DNA from: Actinomadura kijaniata NBRC 14229
Lineage (GTDB): Bacteria; Actinomycetota; Actinomycetes; Streptosporangiales; Streptosporangiaceae
Assembly: GCF_001552175.1 (NCBI RefSeq)
Contig: NZ_BCQR01000016.1
Span: 32,334 to 96,333 of the forward strand
Reading direction: 5' to 3'
DNA length: 64,000 bases
Both the position numbers and the translations under genes were made by a program. The notes below the pieces were generated by a model. It ran no database searches, was not told the origin of the DNA, and saw only the letters and a program-made list of their open reading frames with translations. Positions 8,163-16,862 of the stretch are shown here, in pieces (within the stretch, counting starts at the first letter, position 1; each line of letters begins with the position of its first letter).

Positions 8163-10372
8163 CGCGCCGCCAGCAACAGCGCCTGCTGCGGGGCCAGGCG
8201 CATCCGGCCGTCGCGCGGCCGGTCGGGGGAGACGGCCGGGTCGTCGCTGTCGAACACCGCGGGCGCGGGCAGCTCGATCTCGGCCGACGGCGCGTCGCGC
8301 AGGTTCGCCACCGCCCAGAGCCCGCCGCGCCGGTAGGCCGACAGGCCCGCGCCGAGGTCGACCCTGTCCACCTCCTGCGCGGCGGCCGGCAGGCCGGCCA
8401 GGCGCCGCCGCGTCGCCACCAGCCTGCGCACGGTGTTCAGGTGGGAGGCCGGGTCGGCGTCCTGCCCGGCGACGGTGTCGGCCTCGGTGCGCCCGCCCTC
8501 CGGCAGCCACGGCGTCCCGGCGGTGAAGCCGAGGCCCGGGCCGGGCCGCCACGGCATGGGGGTGCGGGCGACGTCCCGGCTGCGTTCGGGCTGCGCGGCG
8601 CCGAGCGGATCGGTCCCCTGCCCGGGCGGGACGTGCCCGTCGCTCAGGCCCAGCTCCTCGCCCTGGTAGAGCCAGACGGTGCCGGGCAACGCCATCATCA
8701 GCACGTGCAGCGCCAGCGACCTGCGCCGGCCCCGCCGCCCGCCGCCGAACCTGGTGGCGGCCCTGGGCCTGTCGTGGTTGCCCTGCACCCAGGACAGCCG
8801 GGGCGAGGCGGCCGCCGCGGCGGCGAGCATCGCGTCGACGCGTTCGGCGTCCCAGCCCGACTCCACCAGCCCGAACCAGAAGGAGGAGTGCAGCCGTTCC
8901 CCCTCCACGAAACGCGCCAGCGCGACGGGGTCCAGTTCGTAGACCTCGCCGACCAGGAACGCGTCGTGCCGGTCGGCGATGCGCCGCCAGCGTTCGTGGA
9001 TGGCGTGCACGTCGGGCTGGTGGATGTCGTGGCGGTGGTCCTGGCGGAGCCACTCGTCGGTCACCCCGCCCATCTGCCCCGGACGGTCGGCGGGCAGCGG
9101 CGGGTTGTCGCGCAGTTCGGCGTCCTTGACCAGGTAGGCGGCGGTGTCGATGCGGAACCCGTCCAGACCCCGGGCGAGCCAGTACTCGACGACCTCGTCG
9201 ATCCGCGCGACCAGGGAGGGGTCGCGCCAGTTGAGGTCGGGCTGCTCGGGCCGGAACAGGTGCAGGTAGCACTGCCCGGTGGCCGGGCTGAACGTCCAGG
9301 CCGGGCCGCCGAAGTGCGACAGCCAGTTGTTGGGCGGCCCGCCGTCCGGGCCGGGGTCGCGCCAGATGTAGTGGCCGCGCAACGGGTGGTCGCGGCCGGA
9401 GGAGGCCGCGACGAACCAGGGATGGGCGTCGCTGGTGTGGTTCACCACCAGGTCGCCCAGCACGCGCAGGCCCCGGCGGTGCGCCCGGTCCAGCAGGTCG
9501 TCCAGGGCGCCGTCGCCGCCGAAGGAGGCGTCGACGGCGCGGTGGTCGGCGATGTCGTAGCCGTGGTCGCGCATCGGCGAGCGGAAGAACGGCGTCAGCC
9601 AGAGCACATCGACGCCCAGGTCCACCAGGTGGTCCAGGCGCTCGCCGACCCCGGGCAGGTCGCCCCAGCCGTCGCCGGTGCCGTCGGCGAAGGACGGCAG
9701 GTACACCTGGTAGCCGACGGCGTCGCGCCACCACGGCCGCACGCGCGCGCGGCGCAGCAGGTGCGCCAGGTGCCCCAGATCGGGCAGCAGCAGCCCCGCC
9801 TCCAACCCGCGCAACGCCGCGACGGGCATCCCGGCCGCCCGCCCGGCGGCCAGTCCCGGTTCGGAGTCCTCCACCACCAGGCAGGACGCGGGATCGACGC
9901 CGAGCTTGGCCGCGGCCTGAAGGTAGCCGTCGGGCGCCGGCTTGCTCTCGGGCACGTCGTCGGTCGTGACCAGCAGCGGCGGGTCGATCCCGGCGGCCGC
10001 CAGCCGCACCTCGGCCAGCCGCCGGTCGGCGCCGGTCACCACGGCCCAGGGCAGCTCCAGCTCCTCCAGCGCGGCGAGCAGGTCGGCCGCGCCGCGGGCG
10101 GCGACGACGTCGGACAGGTCGTCGTACTGCAGGGTGAGCTGCCGCTGCGCCGCGACCGCGACCGCCTCCTCGTCCAGGTGCGGCAGCACGTGCCGCACCG
10201 TGCGGTCCGACGGGTTGCCGTGGGCGACCGCCAGGACCGGCGCCGCGGGCAGTCCGTGCTCGCGGGCCCAGGTGGTCCAGGCGCGTTCGACGGAGGCGTC
10301 GGAGTCGACGAGGGTGCCGTCCATGTCCAGCAGCACCGCCCGGATGGCGCGGAGATCCACGCGCTCGTGCAT
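8159..10372 (-). CDS. HAD phosphatase/beta-phosphoglucomutase-like domain fused to GH13 alpha-glucosidase
   Basis: A 737-residue two-domain protein. Residues 1-205 are a HAD subfamily IA domain: nucleophile motif DMDGTLVDSD (D16, D18), motif II VVTGAD, motif III Lys in ESKPAPDGY and the acidic pair in VVEDSEPGL. Residues about 212-737 are a GH13 (beta/alpha)8 enzyme: DVLWLTPFFRSP, nucleophile Asp in DGFRID (about 408), acid Glu in VGEVYELD (about 474) and QGNHDR (about 533), ending in a beta-sandwich. The ATG at 10372 is chosen because GGGAGG lies five bases upstream; an ATG twelve bases earlier lacks one. Both domains keep their catalytic residues. HAD and GH13 are normally separate; fusion suggests hydrolysis of an alpha-glucoside coupled to turnover of a sugar phosphate (inference). 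Confidence 0.88.
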   Translation of the reverse strand: MHERVDLRAIRAVLLDMDGTLVDSDASVERAWTTWAREHGLPAAPVLAVAHGNPSDRTVRHVLPHLDEEAVAVAAQRQLTLQYDDLSDVVAARGAADLLAALEELELPWAVVTGADRRLAEVRLAAAGIDPPLLVTTDDVPESKPAPDGYLQAAAKLGVDPASCLVVEDSEPGLAAGRAAGMPVAALRGLEAGLLLPDLGHLAHLLRRARVRPWWRDAVGYQVYLPSFADGTGDGWGDLPGVGERLDHLVDLGVDVLWLTPFFRSPMRDHGYDIADHRAVDASFGGDGALDDLLDRAHRRGLRVLGDLVVNHTSDAHPWFVAASSGRDHPLRGHYIWRDPGPDGGPPNNWLSHFGGPAWTFSPATGQCYLHLFRPEQPDLNWRDPSLVARIDEVVEYWLARGLDGFRIDTAAYLVKDAELRDNPPLPADRPGQMGGVTDEWLRQDHRHDIHQPDVHAIHERWRRIADRHDAFLVGEVYELDPVALARFVEGERLHSSFWFGLVESGWDAERVDAMLAAAAAASPRLSWVQGNHDRPRAATRFGGGRRGRRRSLALHVLMMALPGTVWLYQGEELGLSDGHVPPGQGTDPLGAAQPERSRDVARTPMPWRPGPGLGFTAGTPWLPEGGRTEADTVAGQDADPASHLNTVRRLVATRRRLAGLPAAAQEVDRVDLGAGLSAYRRGGLWAVANLRDAPSAEIELPAPAVFDSDDPAVSPDRPRDGRMRLAPQQALLLAAR

Positions 10373-10387
10373 GTCGCCTCCCATTAA

Positions 10388-10402
10388 ACTCGATCATCGA
10401 GT
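10388..10402. promoter_or_regulatory. Perfect 15-bp palindrome, ROK operator candidate
   Basis: ACTCGAT and ATCGAGT around a central C lie in the roughly 40-bp gap between the divergent ROK regulator (10415) and the HAD-GH13 gene (10372). One site could control both promoters. Binding by the ROK protein is inferred from position. Confidence 0.7.
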
Positions 10403-10414
10403 ATAAAAGGGGGC

Positions 10415-11590
10415 ATGCCGCCGACCGCAAGACCCGAGCACCTGCGGACCGAGGACGCGCGCTGGCGCGGCGCGCTCGCCGTCCTGGGGGAGATGCGCCG
10501 CACGCCCGGCGTCACCCGGGCGGCGGTCGCCCAGCGGCTCGGCCTGAGCAGCGGCTCGGCCACCGACATCACCGCGCGCCTGCGGGACCTGGAACTGCTC
10601 GCCGAGACACCGGCGCCCGCGACGGGACGGGGCCGCCCCACCACCGTGCTCACCCCCCACCCGAACGGCCCCCTCGTCGCCGTGGTCGACCTGCGGCTGG
10701 AGGACTGGCGCTGCGCCGTCGCCGCGCTCGACGGCGCCCCCCGCATCGTCGCGGCCGACGTGCACGCCAGCCGCGCGCCCGCCGACGTGGTCGGCGCGGT
10801 CGCCGAGGGGGTGCGCGGCGTCCTCGACCGGTACGGCGACCGGGTCCGCGCGGTCGGGGCGGCGGTCACGGCGACCGTGCAGCACGGCGAGGTCGTCCAG
10901 GCGTCCACCCTCGGCTGGGACGCGGTGGACCTCGGCGTGCTCGCCCGGGACCTGCCGCTGGTGATCGGCAACGACGCCACCCTGGAGGGCGTCGCCGAAG
11001 CGCGGGGCGGCGCCGCCGCCGGAGCCGCCACCGCCCTGCACGTCACGATCGAGGGCGGACTCGGCGGCAGCCTGGTGGTCGCCGGCCGCCCGGTCGACGG
11101 CGCGACCGGGGCGGGCGGCGAGTTCGGCCACCTCCCGTTCGGCGATCCCGGGCTGCGCTGCCCGTGCGGCGCGACCGGCTGCTGGGAACTGAACGTGGAC
11201 GGGCGGGCCATCGCCCGGCGCCTCGGCGACCCCGAACCCGCCGACCCCCGCACCTACCTGCTGACGGCCCTGTCATCCCCCGACACCGGGGTGCGGGCGG
11301 CGGTCGCCCGCGCGGCCGCCGACTTCGGCCGGGGCCTGGCCGGGCTCGTCAACGCCCTGGACCCGGACGTGGTCACGCTCGGCGGCCTGGCCTGGCCGCT
11401 GCGGACGGCGGCCGGAGCGGAGTTCGACTCGGCGTTCACCGGCGGACTCATGCGCTTCCGCCGGGCGGCCCCGCCCAAGGTGCTGGCGGCCGCGCGCGGC
11501 GACGACGGCGCCCTGCACGGCGCCGCGGCCGTCGCCCTGGACCTTTTCCTCACCGGGACCGGTCTGACCGCCTGGGCCGAACGCCACTAG
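10415..11590 (+). CDS. ROK-family transcriptional regulator
   Basis: 391 residues. An N-terminal winged helix (about residues 25-75, VTRAAVAQRLGLSSGSATDITARLRDLE split by its recognition helix) precedes a ROK sugar-kinase fold with the NDA motif (VIGNDATLEGVAEA), the GEFGH zinc-associated loop and the zinc-binding CPCGATGCWE cluster. Such NagC/Mlc/XylR-type proteins are repressors released by sugars. Start ATG 10415 follows AAAAGGGGG. It is divergent from the HAD-GH13/MFS operon with a perfect palindrome between, making it the likely local repressor. The epoxide hydrolase gene follows after 27 bp and may be co-transcribed. Confidence 0.93.
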   Translation: MPPTARPEHLRTEDARWRGALAVLGEMRRTPGVTRAAVAQRLGLSSGSATDITARLRDLELLAETPAPATGRGRPTTVLTPHPNGPLVAVVDLRLEDWRCAVAALDGAPRIVAADVHASRAPADVVGAVAEGVRGVLDRYGDRVRAVGAAVTATVQHGEVVQASTLGWDAVDLGVLARDLPLVIGNDATLEGVAEARGGAAAGAATALHVTIEGGLGGSLVVAGRPVDGATGAGGEFGHLPFGDPGLRCPCGATGCWELNVDGRAIARRLGDPEPADPRTYLLTALSSPDTGVRAAVARAAADFGRGLAGLVNALDPDVVTLGGLAWPLRTAAGAEFDSAFTGGLMRFRRAAPPKVLAAARGDDGALHGAAAVALDLFLTGTGLTAWAERH

Positions 11591-11617
11591 AGAACCACCC
11601 CTACGCGAGGAGCAGCG

Positions 11618-12838
11618 ATGGCAGAGGACACCACGCTCAGGCCGTTTCGCATCGCGGTCCCGCAGGCCGACCTGGACGACCTGCGCACACGGCTCGCCCG
11701 GACCCGCTGGCCCGCCGACGCCCCGGCCCCCGCCTGGTCGCACGGCGTTCCGGTCGACTACCTCAAGGACCTGGCCGAGTACTGGCGGACCGGATACGAC
11801 TGGCGCGTCCACGAGGCGGCCCTCAACCGCTTCCCCCAGGTGACGACCGTGATCGACGGAGAGCACCTGCACGCCCTGCACGTGCGCTCGCCCGAACCCG
11901 ACGCCCTGCCGCTGGTCCTCAGCCACGGCTGGCCGGGCTCGATCGTGGAGTTCATGAAGGTCATCGGCCCGCTGACCGACCCGCGCGCCCACGGCGGCGA
12001 CCCCGCCGACGCCTTCCACGTGGTGGCACCGTCCCTGCCGGGGTTCGCGTTCTCCGGCCCCACCCGCACCACCGGCTGGACGCTGGAACGGATCGCGCGG
12101 GCCTGGGCCGAATGGATGCGCCGACTCGGCTACGAGCGCTACGGCGCGCAGGGCGGTGACACCGGCTCGCTGATCTCACCCATGCTGGGCCGGATCGCCC
12201 CCGACCGCGTCGTGGGCGTCCACGTCAACGGGGCACTCGGCTTCCCCGAAGGAGACCCCGGCGCCCTCACCGGCCTGACCCCGGCCGAGCGGGCCCGGCT
12301 GCGCCTCTACACCGACACCGCCGACCGTTCGGGATACTCGGCCATCCAGTCCACCCGGCCCCAGACCCTGGCCTACGGCCTGCACGACTCACCCGCCGGC
12401 CAGCTCGCCTGGATCGCCGAGAAGTTCAAGGAATGGACCGACCCGGCCGCCGACCTGCCCGAAGACGCCGTCGACCGGGACCAGATGCTCACCAACGTCT
12501 CGGTGTACTGGTTCACCGGCACCGCCGGCTCGGCCGCGCGCCTGTACAAGGACGGCGCGATGGACTGGTCACAACCGATGGGCCCCTCGCGCGTCCCCAC
12601 CGGAGTGGCGGTCTTCCCCGGCGACGCCGGCATCCGCCGCGTCGCCGAACGGAACGACGACGTCGTGCACTGGTCGGAGTTCGACCGCGGCGGCCACTTC
12701 GCCGCCATGGAGGCCCCGGACCTGCTGGTCACCGACATCCGGGACTTCTTCCGCCCGTTGCGCCAGCCGTACGACCACCCGATCCCGCAGGCGTGGAACA
12801 CGCGGCGCCCGCGGTACGGACCGCGCCCCCCAAAATAA
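11618..12838 (+). CDS. Epoxide hydrolase-family alpha/beta hydrolase (EHN domain)
   Basis: 406 residues. The N-terminal EHN lid domain (residues 1-110, [19 protein letters not shown]) is followed by an alpha/beta-hydrolase core with HGWPGS (103-108, oxyanion region), the nucleophile elbow QGGDTGS (Asp181) and the catalytic His in RGGHFAAME near the C-terminus. This is the microsomal-type epoxide hydrolase architecture common in actinobacteria, where Asp attacks the epoxide. GAGGAGC upstream of the ATG supports the start. It follows the ROK gene on the same strand by 27 bp. Natural substrate unknown. Confidence 0.93.
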   Translation: MAEDTTLRPFRIAVPQADLDDLRTRLARTRWPADAPAPAWSHGVPVDYLKDLAEYWRTGYDWRVHEAALNRFPQVTTVIDGEHLHALHVRSPEPDALPLVLSHGWPGSIVEFMKVIGPLTDPRAHGGDPADAFHVVAPSLPGFAFSGPTRTTGWTLERIARAWAEWMRRLGYERYGAQGGDTGSLISPMLGRIAPDRVVGVHVNGALGFPEGDPGALTGLTPAERARLRLYTDTADRSGYSAIQSTRPQTLAYGLHDSPAGQLAWIAEKFKEWTDPAADLPEDAVDRDQMLTNVSVYWFTGTAGSAARLYKDGAMDWSQPMGPSRVPTGVAVFPGDAGIRRVAERNDDVVHWSEFDRGGHFAAMEAPDLLVTDIRDFFRPLRQPYDHPIPQAWNTRRPRYGPRPPK

Positions 12839-12878
12839 GGAGATGCTCGCCGCCGAGGGGTCTGCCAGCCTGTGCCGG

Positions 12879-13403
12879 ATGGACGTGCGCCTTGAACCCT
12901 GGTCGGAGTCCGCACTCGCTCTCCTGAGGCGGACCAACCTCGGCGGACCGGAGTCAGAGGACGAACTGCTGGCCCGGCACCGCCGCTACCTCGCCATGCC
13001 CGAGGCCGGTCTCGGCCGCGCGTTCGTCGTGCGGCTCGGTGACGAGACGGTCGGCAGCATCAACTACCACAGGCGCGACTGGCAGGGCGAAGAGATCTAC
13101 GAGACAGGCTGGAACGTCCTGCCGCCCTACCGGGGCAGGGGCGTCGCCGCCGCAGCCGGAACCGCACTGATCGACATCGTGCGCGAGGCCGCCCACGCGC
13201 CCGGTGCCCCTCGCCGTCTGCACGCGTTCTCCTCGGTCGACAACGCCCCGTCGAACGCCCTGTGCCGCCGTCTCGGTTTCACTCTCGTCGGCGTCTGCGA
13301 CTTCGAATACCCGCGGGGCAGCGGCAGGCTGATACGCAGCAACGACTGGCGTCTCGACCTCGACGGACCCTTCCGGCCCGGGCAGAATCCCGGCTGGGCG
13401 TGA
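12879..13403 (+). CDS. GNAT N-acetyltransferase (RimJ-like)
   Basis: 174 residues from the ATG at 12879, where the conserved MDVRLEPWSE strand begins; an ATG at 12843 directly abuts AAGGAG and would add twelve unlike residues, so the exact start is uncertain. The acetyl-CoA-binding motif reads YRGRGVAAAAG and is followed by the SVDNAPSNALCRRLGF element typical of RimJ/RimL-type acetyltransferases that modify protein N-termini, antibiotics or amines. It lies shortly after the epoxide hydrolase on the same strand. Substrate unknown. Confidence 0.85.
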   Translation: MDVRLEPWSESALALLRRTNLGGPESEDELLARHRRYLAMPEAGLGRAFVVRLGDETVGSINYHRRDWQGEEIYETGWNVLPPYRGRGVAAAAGTALIDIVREAAHAPGAPRRLHAFSSVDNAPSNALCRRLGFTLVGVCDFEYPRGSGRLIRSNDWRLDLDGPFRPGQNPGWA

Positions 13404-13468
13404 ACGGCCGGCGCCCCGCGATAGCGTGATGCGTCTGGGCTGCCAAGGCGAAGAGAACGGCGACGGCT

Positions 13469-14059
13469 GTGGACCTGAAGAGCTCGCGACGGTTGCTGCT
13501 GCGGGGCTGGCGTGCCATCGGCCAGGTGGAACGGCTGGCGGCGGCGTGGGGCTGGCCGCAGCGTGAGGTGTCGGTCTCGGCTCCCGACCCGTTCGAGGAG
13601 CCCTCCAGCGTCTCGTGGTGGGGCGACGGGCAGCGGCTCGTGATGACCCACTACGACGACTGGGATGTCCGGCTGTCGTATCTGATCTTCACCGGAGCCG
13701 ACGCCGGGGAGGTGCGGGAGGCGTTCGAGAGCGCCGAGGCGCGGTTGGACACCTGGTCGCTGGACGAGCTTCTCGCCGAGGCGCGCAACGCCTCTGATCC
13801 CGACGAGGTGGCCAAGGCGGTGGAGCGGGCCGCGTACGGCGCTCCGACGGAGTTCGACGAACGCTTTTTCACCGTGATCGACGACGCCCTGCGGCACGAC
13901 GACGCGCGCGTTCGCGAGGGCGGGATATGGGCGGCGTCGATGGCGCAGTACCCGCAGCTCCAACCGCAGCTCATGGCGATCGCCCGAACCGACGAGATGG
14001 AAAGGCTGCGGGAGATGGCCGCGGTACTCGTCAGGAGTGCGGACGACGACGCCAAGTGA
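13469..14059 (+). CDS. Hypothetical protein with HEAT-like helical C-terminus
   Basis: 196 residues from the GTG at 13469, preceded by GAAGAGAAC and, further up, the hexamer TAGCGT at 13422, a plausible -10. The N-terminal third is amphipathic with several Trp residues (WGWPQREV, VSWWGDG); the C-terminal part (about residues 100-190) is a series of acidic helices ending in VREGGIWAASMAQYPQLQP, resembling HEAT-type repeats. No catalytic motif or membrane segment is seen and no family is recognised. Codon use is normal for the window, so it is a genuine gene. Confidence 0.7.
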   Translation: MDLKSSRRLLLRGWRAIGQVERLAAAWGWPQREVSVSAPDPFEEPSSVSWWGDGQRLVMTHYDDWDVRLSYLIFTGADAGEVREAFESAEARLDTWSLDELLAEARNASDPDEVAKAVERAAYGAPTEFDERFFTVIDDALRHDDARVREGGIWAASMAQYPQLQPQLMAIARTDEMERLREMAAVLVRSADDDAK

Positions 14060-14258
14060 CCACCGGCCGGGACCTTCTCGGAGAGCGGATCCAGACCACG
14101 GCGAGCTCGCGGTCGTTTGCGAGGTGACGGGCCGGCGATCCGCACGAAGTCCCAAGCCCGCTCCGGCTCCGGCCAAGCTCCCACGGGTGCCGGGGAGGCC
14201 AGGCCGGTCGGCCGCCTCAACGACACCGCCGGAGGCCGGTCGACCTCGATCCGCCACC

Positions 14259-14327
14259 CGGACCGAGCACGCATTCGCGCACCTGAAGCGTTGGAACGTC
14301 CCGGGCGAACTCACCATGATCGGCTGA
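14259..14327 (+). pseudogene. Possible transposase C-terminal scrap
   Basis: A 22-codon tail reading RTEHAFAHLKRWN before a stop resembles the conserved helix near the C-terminus of IS5-type DDE transposases, which carry an E-x-x-x-x-x-LK-W pattern. Nothing upstream in this frame extends the match, and the remainder of 14060-14368 shows no gene, so this is at most a decayed IS fragment. Confidence 0.3.
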
Positions 14328-14355
14328 CCCGGCGGACCGGCACGGCTCGCCTTGC

Positions 14356-14361
14356 TAGCGT
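14356..14361 (+). promoter_or_regulatory. -10 hexamer TAGCGT of a leaderless DUF1707 gene
   Basis: TAGCGT ends seven bases before the ATG at 14369 and no Shine-Dalgarno sequence is present, so transcription would start at or next to the start codon. The same hexamer and spacing recur before other genes in this window. Confidence 0.5.
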
Positions 14362-14368
14362 GGGCGGC

Positions 14369-14908
14369 ATGCCGAACGATCTGCCCGACATGCGAGCTTC
14401 GCACGAGGATCGCGACCGCGTCGTGGAGGCTCTGCGGGTCGCCGGGGGAGATGGCCGACTCAGCGCCGAGGAGCTCGAGACCCGGGTGGAGAGCGCCCTG
14501 AACGCCCGGACGCTCGGCGAGCTGGCCGCGCTCACCACCGACCTGCCGACCGCGCCCGGGACCAAAGAGGTGCTCGTGATCAGGCAGGGAGGCGGCAAGT
14601 ACGTACAGGACGGGCGCTGGCCGGTGCCTTCGCGCATCGAGCTCCGCACGCAGCTGTGCCGGGTCACCCTCGACTTCACCCAGGCGGTGATCACCTCGAA
14701 CGTCCTGCGCATCGACGCGGACATGGTGCACGGCAAGCTGTTCATCGTCAGCTCGCCGGGCATGGTGATCGACACCAGCGGGCTCAACCTCACCTTCTCC
14801 AAGCTCAAGATCCGCTCCAGGGACTTCGCCGCCGACGCCCGTCTCCACGTCGAGCTCGCCGGCACGCTCCTGCACGCGAAGGTCGTCGAACGGCGGCCAC
14901 GCCGCTGA
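14369..14908 (+). CDS. DUF1707 domain protein
   Basis: 179 residues. The N-terminal 60 residues are the DUF1707/SHOCT-like helical module (MRASHEDRDRVVEALRVA, then GRLSAEELETRVESAL), followed by an all-beta C-terminal half with repeated short strands (VITSNVLRIDADMVHGKLF). Actinobacterial proteins of this build often carry a membrane helix or DUF2154-like beta domain; no helix is evident here. The ATG at 14369 is chosen because the DUF1707 domain starts there and a -10 hexamer lies just upstream. Function unknown; relatives have been linked to envelope regulation. Confidence 0.85.
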   Translation: MPNDLPDMRASHEDRDRVVEALRVAGGDGRLSAEELETRVESALNARTLGELAALTTDLPTAPGTKEVLVIRQGGGKYVQDGRWPVPSRIELRTQLCRVTLDFTQAVITSNVLRIDADMVHGKLFIVSSPGMVIDTSGLNLTFSKLKIRSRDFAADARLHVELAGTLLHAKVVERRPRR

Positions 14909-15469
14909 GAGCGAGGACCGACCGTTACGGGACAGGCCGCAGGTGATGTCTGCCCCATCAGCGCAGAAAGGCCCCGGTGGGCAGGCCGTGCTCACCAGGC
15001 TTCCCGGCCTCGCGCCACCTCCCTGGATCCTGCGACTCTGCGAGATGATCAGGCGCAAGCCCCATGGTCACCTGGCCTTCTTCGGAGACCAGGGCGCTCC
15101 CTCGCGCTCAGTGCCATCTTGCTGGCCGCACCGCAACCGCCCGGCACCGCTTCCACTTGCGCACGCGCCACTCGCAGCGCCGTGGCGCGGACCACCGGCC
15201 GCCCGGCTTGCCGTTGACCGGCGACAACGGCTCGACCACCACCCACTCGGATCCATCGGAAGCGCCCTGGATCGTTGATGGGACGCTTCGCAGCGCGCCG
15301 AGGTGGCGTCCCTCGACCGCGGTGTGACCCTGCCGACGGCCGTTCTGTCCCTCACAGGACTCTTCCGATCGTCCGGACGCCGCAGGGGCGGAACGTTCAT
15401 CGCGTCGAAGCCGCCGCTCCCAACCTCGCCACGTTCGCGCGGTTCATAGCCCTGCGGACCGGCTTCTGG
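14909..15469. other. Gene-free stretch
   Basis: 561 bp between DUF1707 and the AsnC regulator. Open frames here have mixed codon use and no similarity that I can recognise; no hairpin or repeat stands out. Decayed DNA is possible. Confidence 0.4.
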
Positions 15470-15970
15470 TCACATGTCGACTTCCGGTTCCCCCAGAGGG
15501 AGGGGGCGGCGTGGCACGGGAGCGGACTGGAGGATGGAGGTGGTGGTGCGGCCGTGCGGGGTGAAGCGGTCGAGGATGGGTTCGAGTTCGTCGACCGAGC
15601 GCAGGTGGGCGACGAAGAAGAAGCAGTCGTCACCGGTGATGCGGTGGCATTCGACGATCTGCGGGATCTCATCGGCGATCTTGGGGATCAGATGCAGCTC
15701 GCGCAGGGCGGGCCGGACCCGGACGAGCACGCTGATGGGAAAGCCCAGCGCCCGCGGGTCGACCGCGGCGTGGTAGCCGACGATCACGCCGGTGTCCTCC
15801 AGTCGCTGGACCCGTTCGGCCACGGCGGGGGCCGACAGGCCGACGCGGCGGCCCAGCTCGGCGAGGCTCGTCCGGGCGTTCCGCTGGAGCTCGGTGAGGA
15901 TGCGAAGGTCGGTGCCGTCGAGTTCCTTGGATTCGTAGGCGCGGCCGGACCTACTCCTTCTGTTCGCCAT
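15470..15970 (-). CDS. Lrp/AsnC-family regulator
   Basis: 166 residues: an AsnC-type helix-turn-helix at about residues 20-65 (DLRILTELQRNARTSLAELG) and a C-terminal RAM ligand-binding domain with ITGDDCFFFVAHL, the amino-acid-sensing strand pattern of the family. It is divergent from an EamA exporter at 16005; the gap is only 34 bp, so one site can serve both genes. AsnC/EamA pairs commonly control amino acid export (family knowledge), and the aldo-keto reductase behind the exporter may belong to the same response. Confidence 0.92.
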   Translation of the reverse strand: MANRRSRSGRAYESKELDGTDLRILTELQRNARTSLAELGRRVGLSAPAVAERVQRLEDTGVIVGYHAAVDPRALGFPISVLVRVRPALRELHLIPKIADEIPQIVECHRITGDDCFFFVAHLRSVDELEPILDRFTPHGRTTTSILQSAPVPRRPLPLGEPEVDM

Positions 15971-16004
15971 TCTGCCAAGTTAGGGACTGCCCAACGATAG
16001 GGCC

Positions 16005-16862
16005 ATGGGATTTCCGCCCTGGGGGCTGTTCGCCGGAAGCGCCGTTTTCCACTACGTGGGACCGGCGTTGGCGGTGCTGCTGTTCAGCCGCCTGGAACCT
16101 CTGGGAGCGGCGGGGCTGCGGATCTGGAGCGCGGCCCTGGTCTTCGCGCTGTGGCGCCGTCCCGTTCTGTGGAGGATCGACCGGACGGTGCTGGCCTGGG
16201 GCGCGGTCCTGGCGGCCATGAACGTGACGTTCTACCTGGCTATCGACCGGCTGCCGCTGGGCACCGTCGCGGCGATCGAGTTCCTTCCGGTCGTCGCCCT
16301 GGCGGCGCTCGGGGCGCGCACGGTCCGTAACCTGCTCGCTCTGGCCGTCGCGGTCGGTGGAGTGGCTCTGCTGACCGACGCCGAGTTCGCAGGAGAACCG
16401 GTGGGCCTGGTGTTCGCGTTCGCCAACGCGGGGCTGTTCGCCGCCTACATCGTGCTCGCACACCGGGTGGCCCGCCGGCCGGGCGGCGGGGTGGACGGGC
16501 TGGCGGCGGCGATGGTGGCGGCCGCGGTGCTGGTGGTGCCGTTCGGAGCGGCGCAGGTGGCGCCGGCCGTGTCGGACCCGGTGGTGTTGGCCGCCGGGGT
16601 GGGCGTGGGGATCTGCTCGTCGGTGGTCCCCTACGTCCTCGACCAGCTCGCCATGGAGCGCCTGGCCAGGGCCACCTATGCGCTGATGACCTCCCTGTTG
16701 CCGGCGATCGCCACGGTGGTGGGCGCGCTGGTGCTGGGGCAGTTCCCGGAGCCCGTCGAGGCCGCCGGGGTGGGATTGGTGATCGCTGGGGTCGCGCTGC
16801 ACCGCGGGTCCGGTCAGAAGGAGGGAACATGGAACACGTGCGGCTCGGATCGTCGGGACTGA
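16005..16862 (+). CDS. EamA/DMT-family transporter (RhtA-like)
   Basis: 285 residues with ten hydrophobic segments in the two-EamA-repeat layout; NVTFYLAIDRLPLGTVAAIE is the repeat-1 signature (RhtA-type, cut here at 20 residues) and LVLGQFPEPVEAAGVGLVI the repeat-2 end. Members export threonine, homoserine and other small metabolites. Divergent from an AsnC regulator, which suggests amino acid efflux. Its 3' end overlaps the aldo-keto reductase gene by 34 bp, so the two are in one operon. The last residues (after about 272) are likely a by-product of the overlap and non-conserved. Confidence 0.9.
   Translation: MGFPPWGLFAGSAVFHYVGPALAVLLFSRLEPLGAAGLRIWSAALVFALWRRPVLWRIDRTVLAWGAVLAAMNVTFYLAIDRLPLGTVAAIEFLPVVALAALGARTVRNLLALAVAVGGVALLTDAEFAGEPVGLVFAFANAGLFAAYIVLAHRVARRPGGGVDGLAAAMVAAAVLVVPFGAAQVAPAVSDPVVLAAGVGVGICSSVVPYVLDQLAMERLARATYALMTSLLPAIATVVGALVLGQFPEPVEAAGVGLVIAGVALHRGSGQKEGTWNTCGSDRRD

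Noticed and set aside
7023..10430. One uninterrupted minus-strand frame covering both the MFS and HAD-GH13 genes
   Set aside because: Only the MFS part is genuine in this frame; over the HAD-GH13 region the true reading frame is another one, shown by catalytic motifs.
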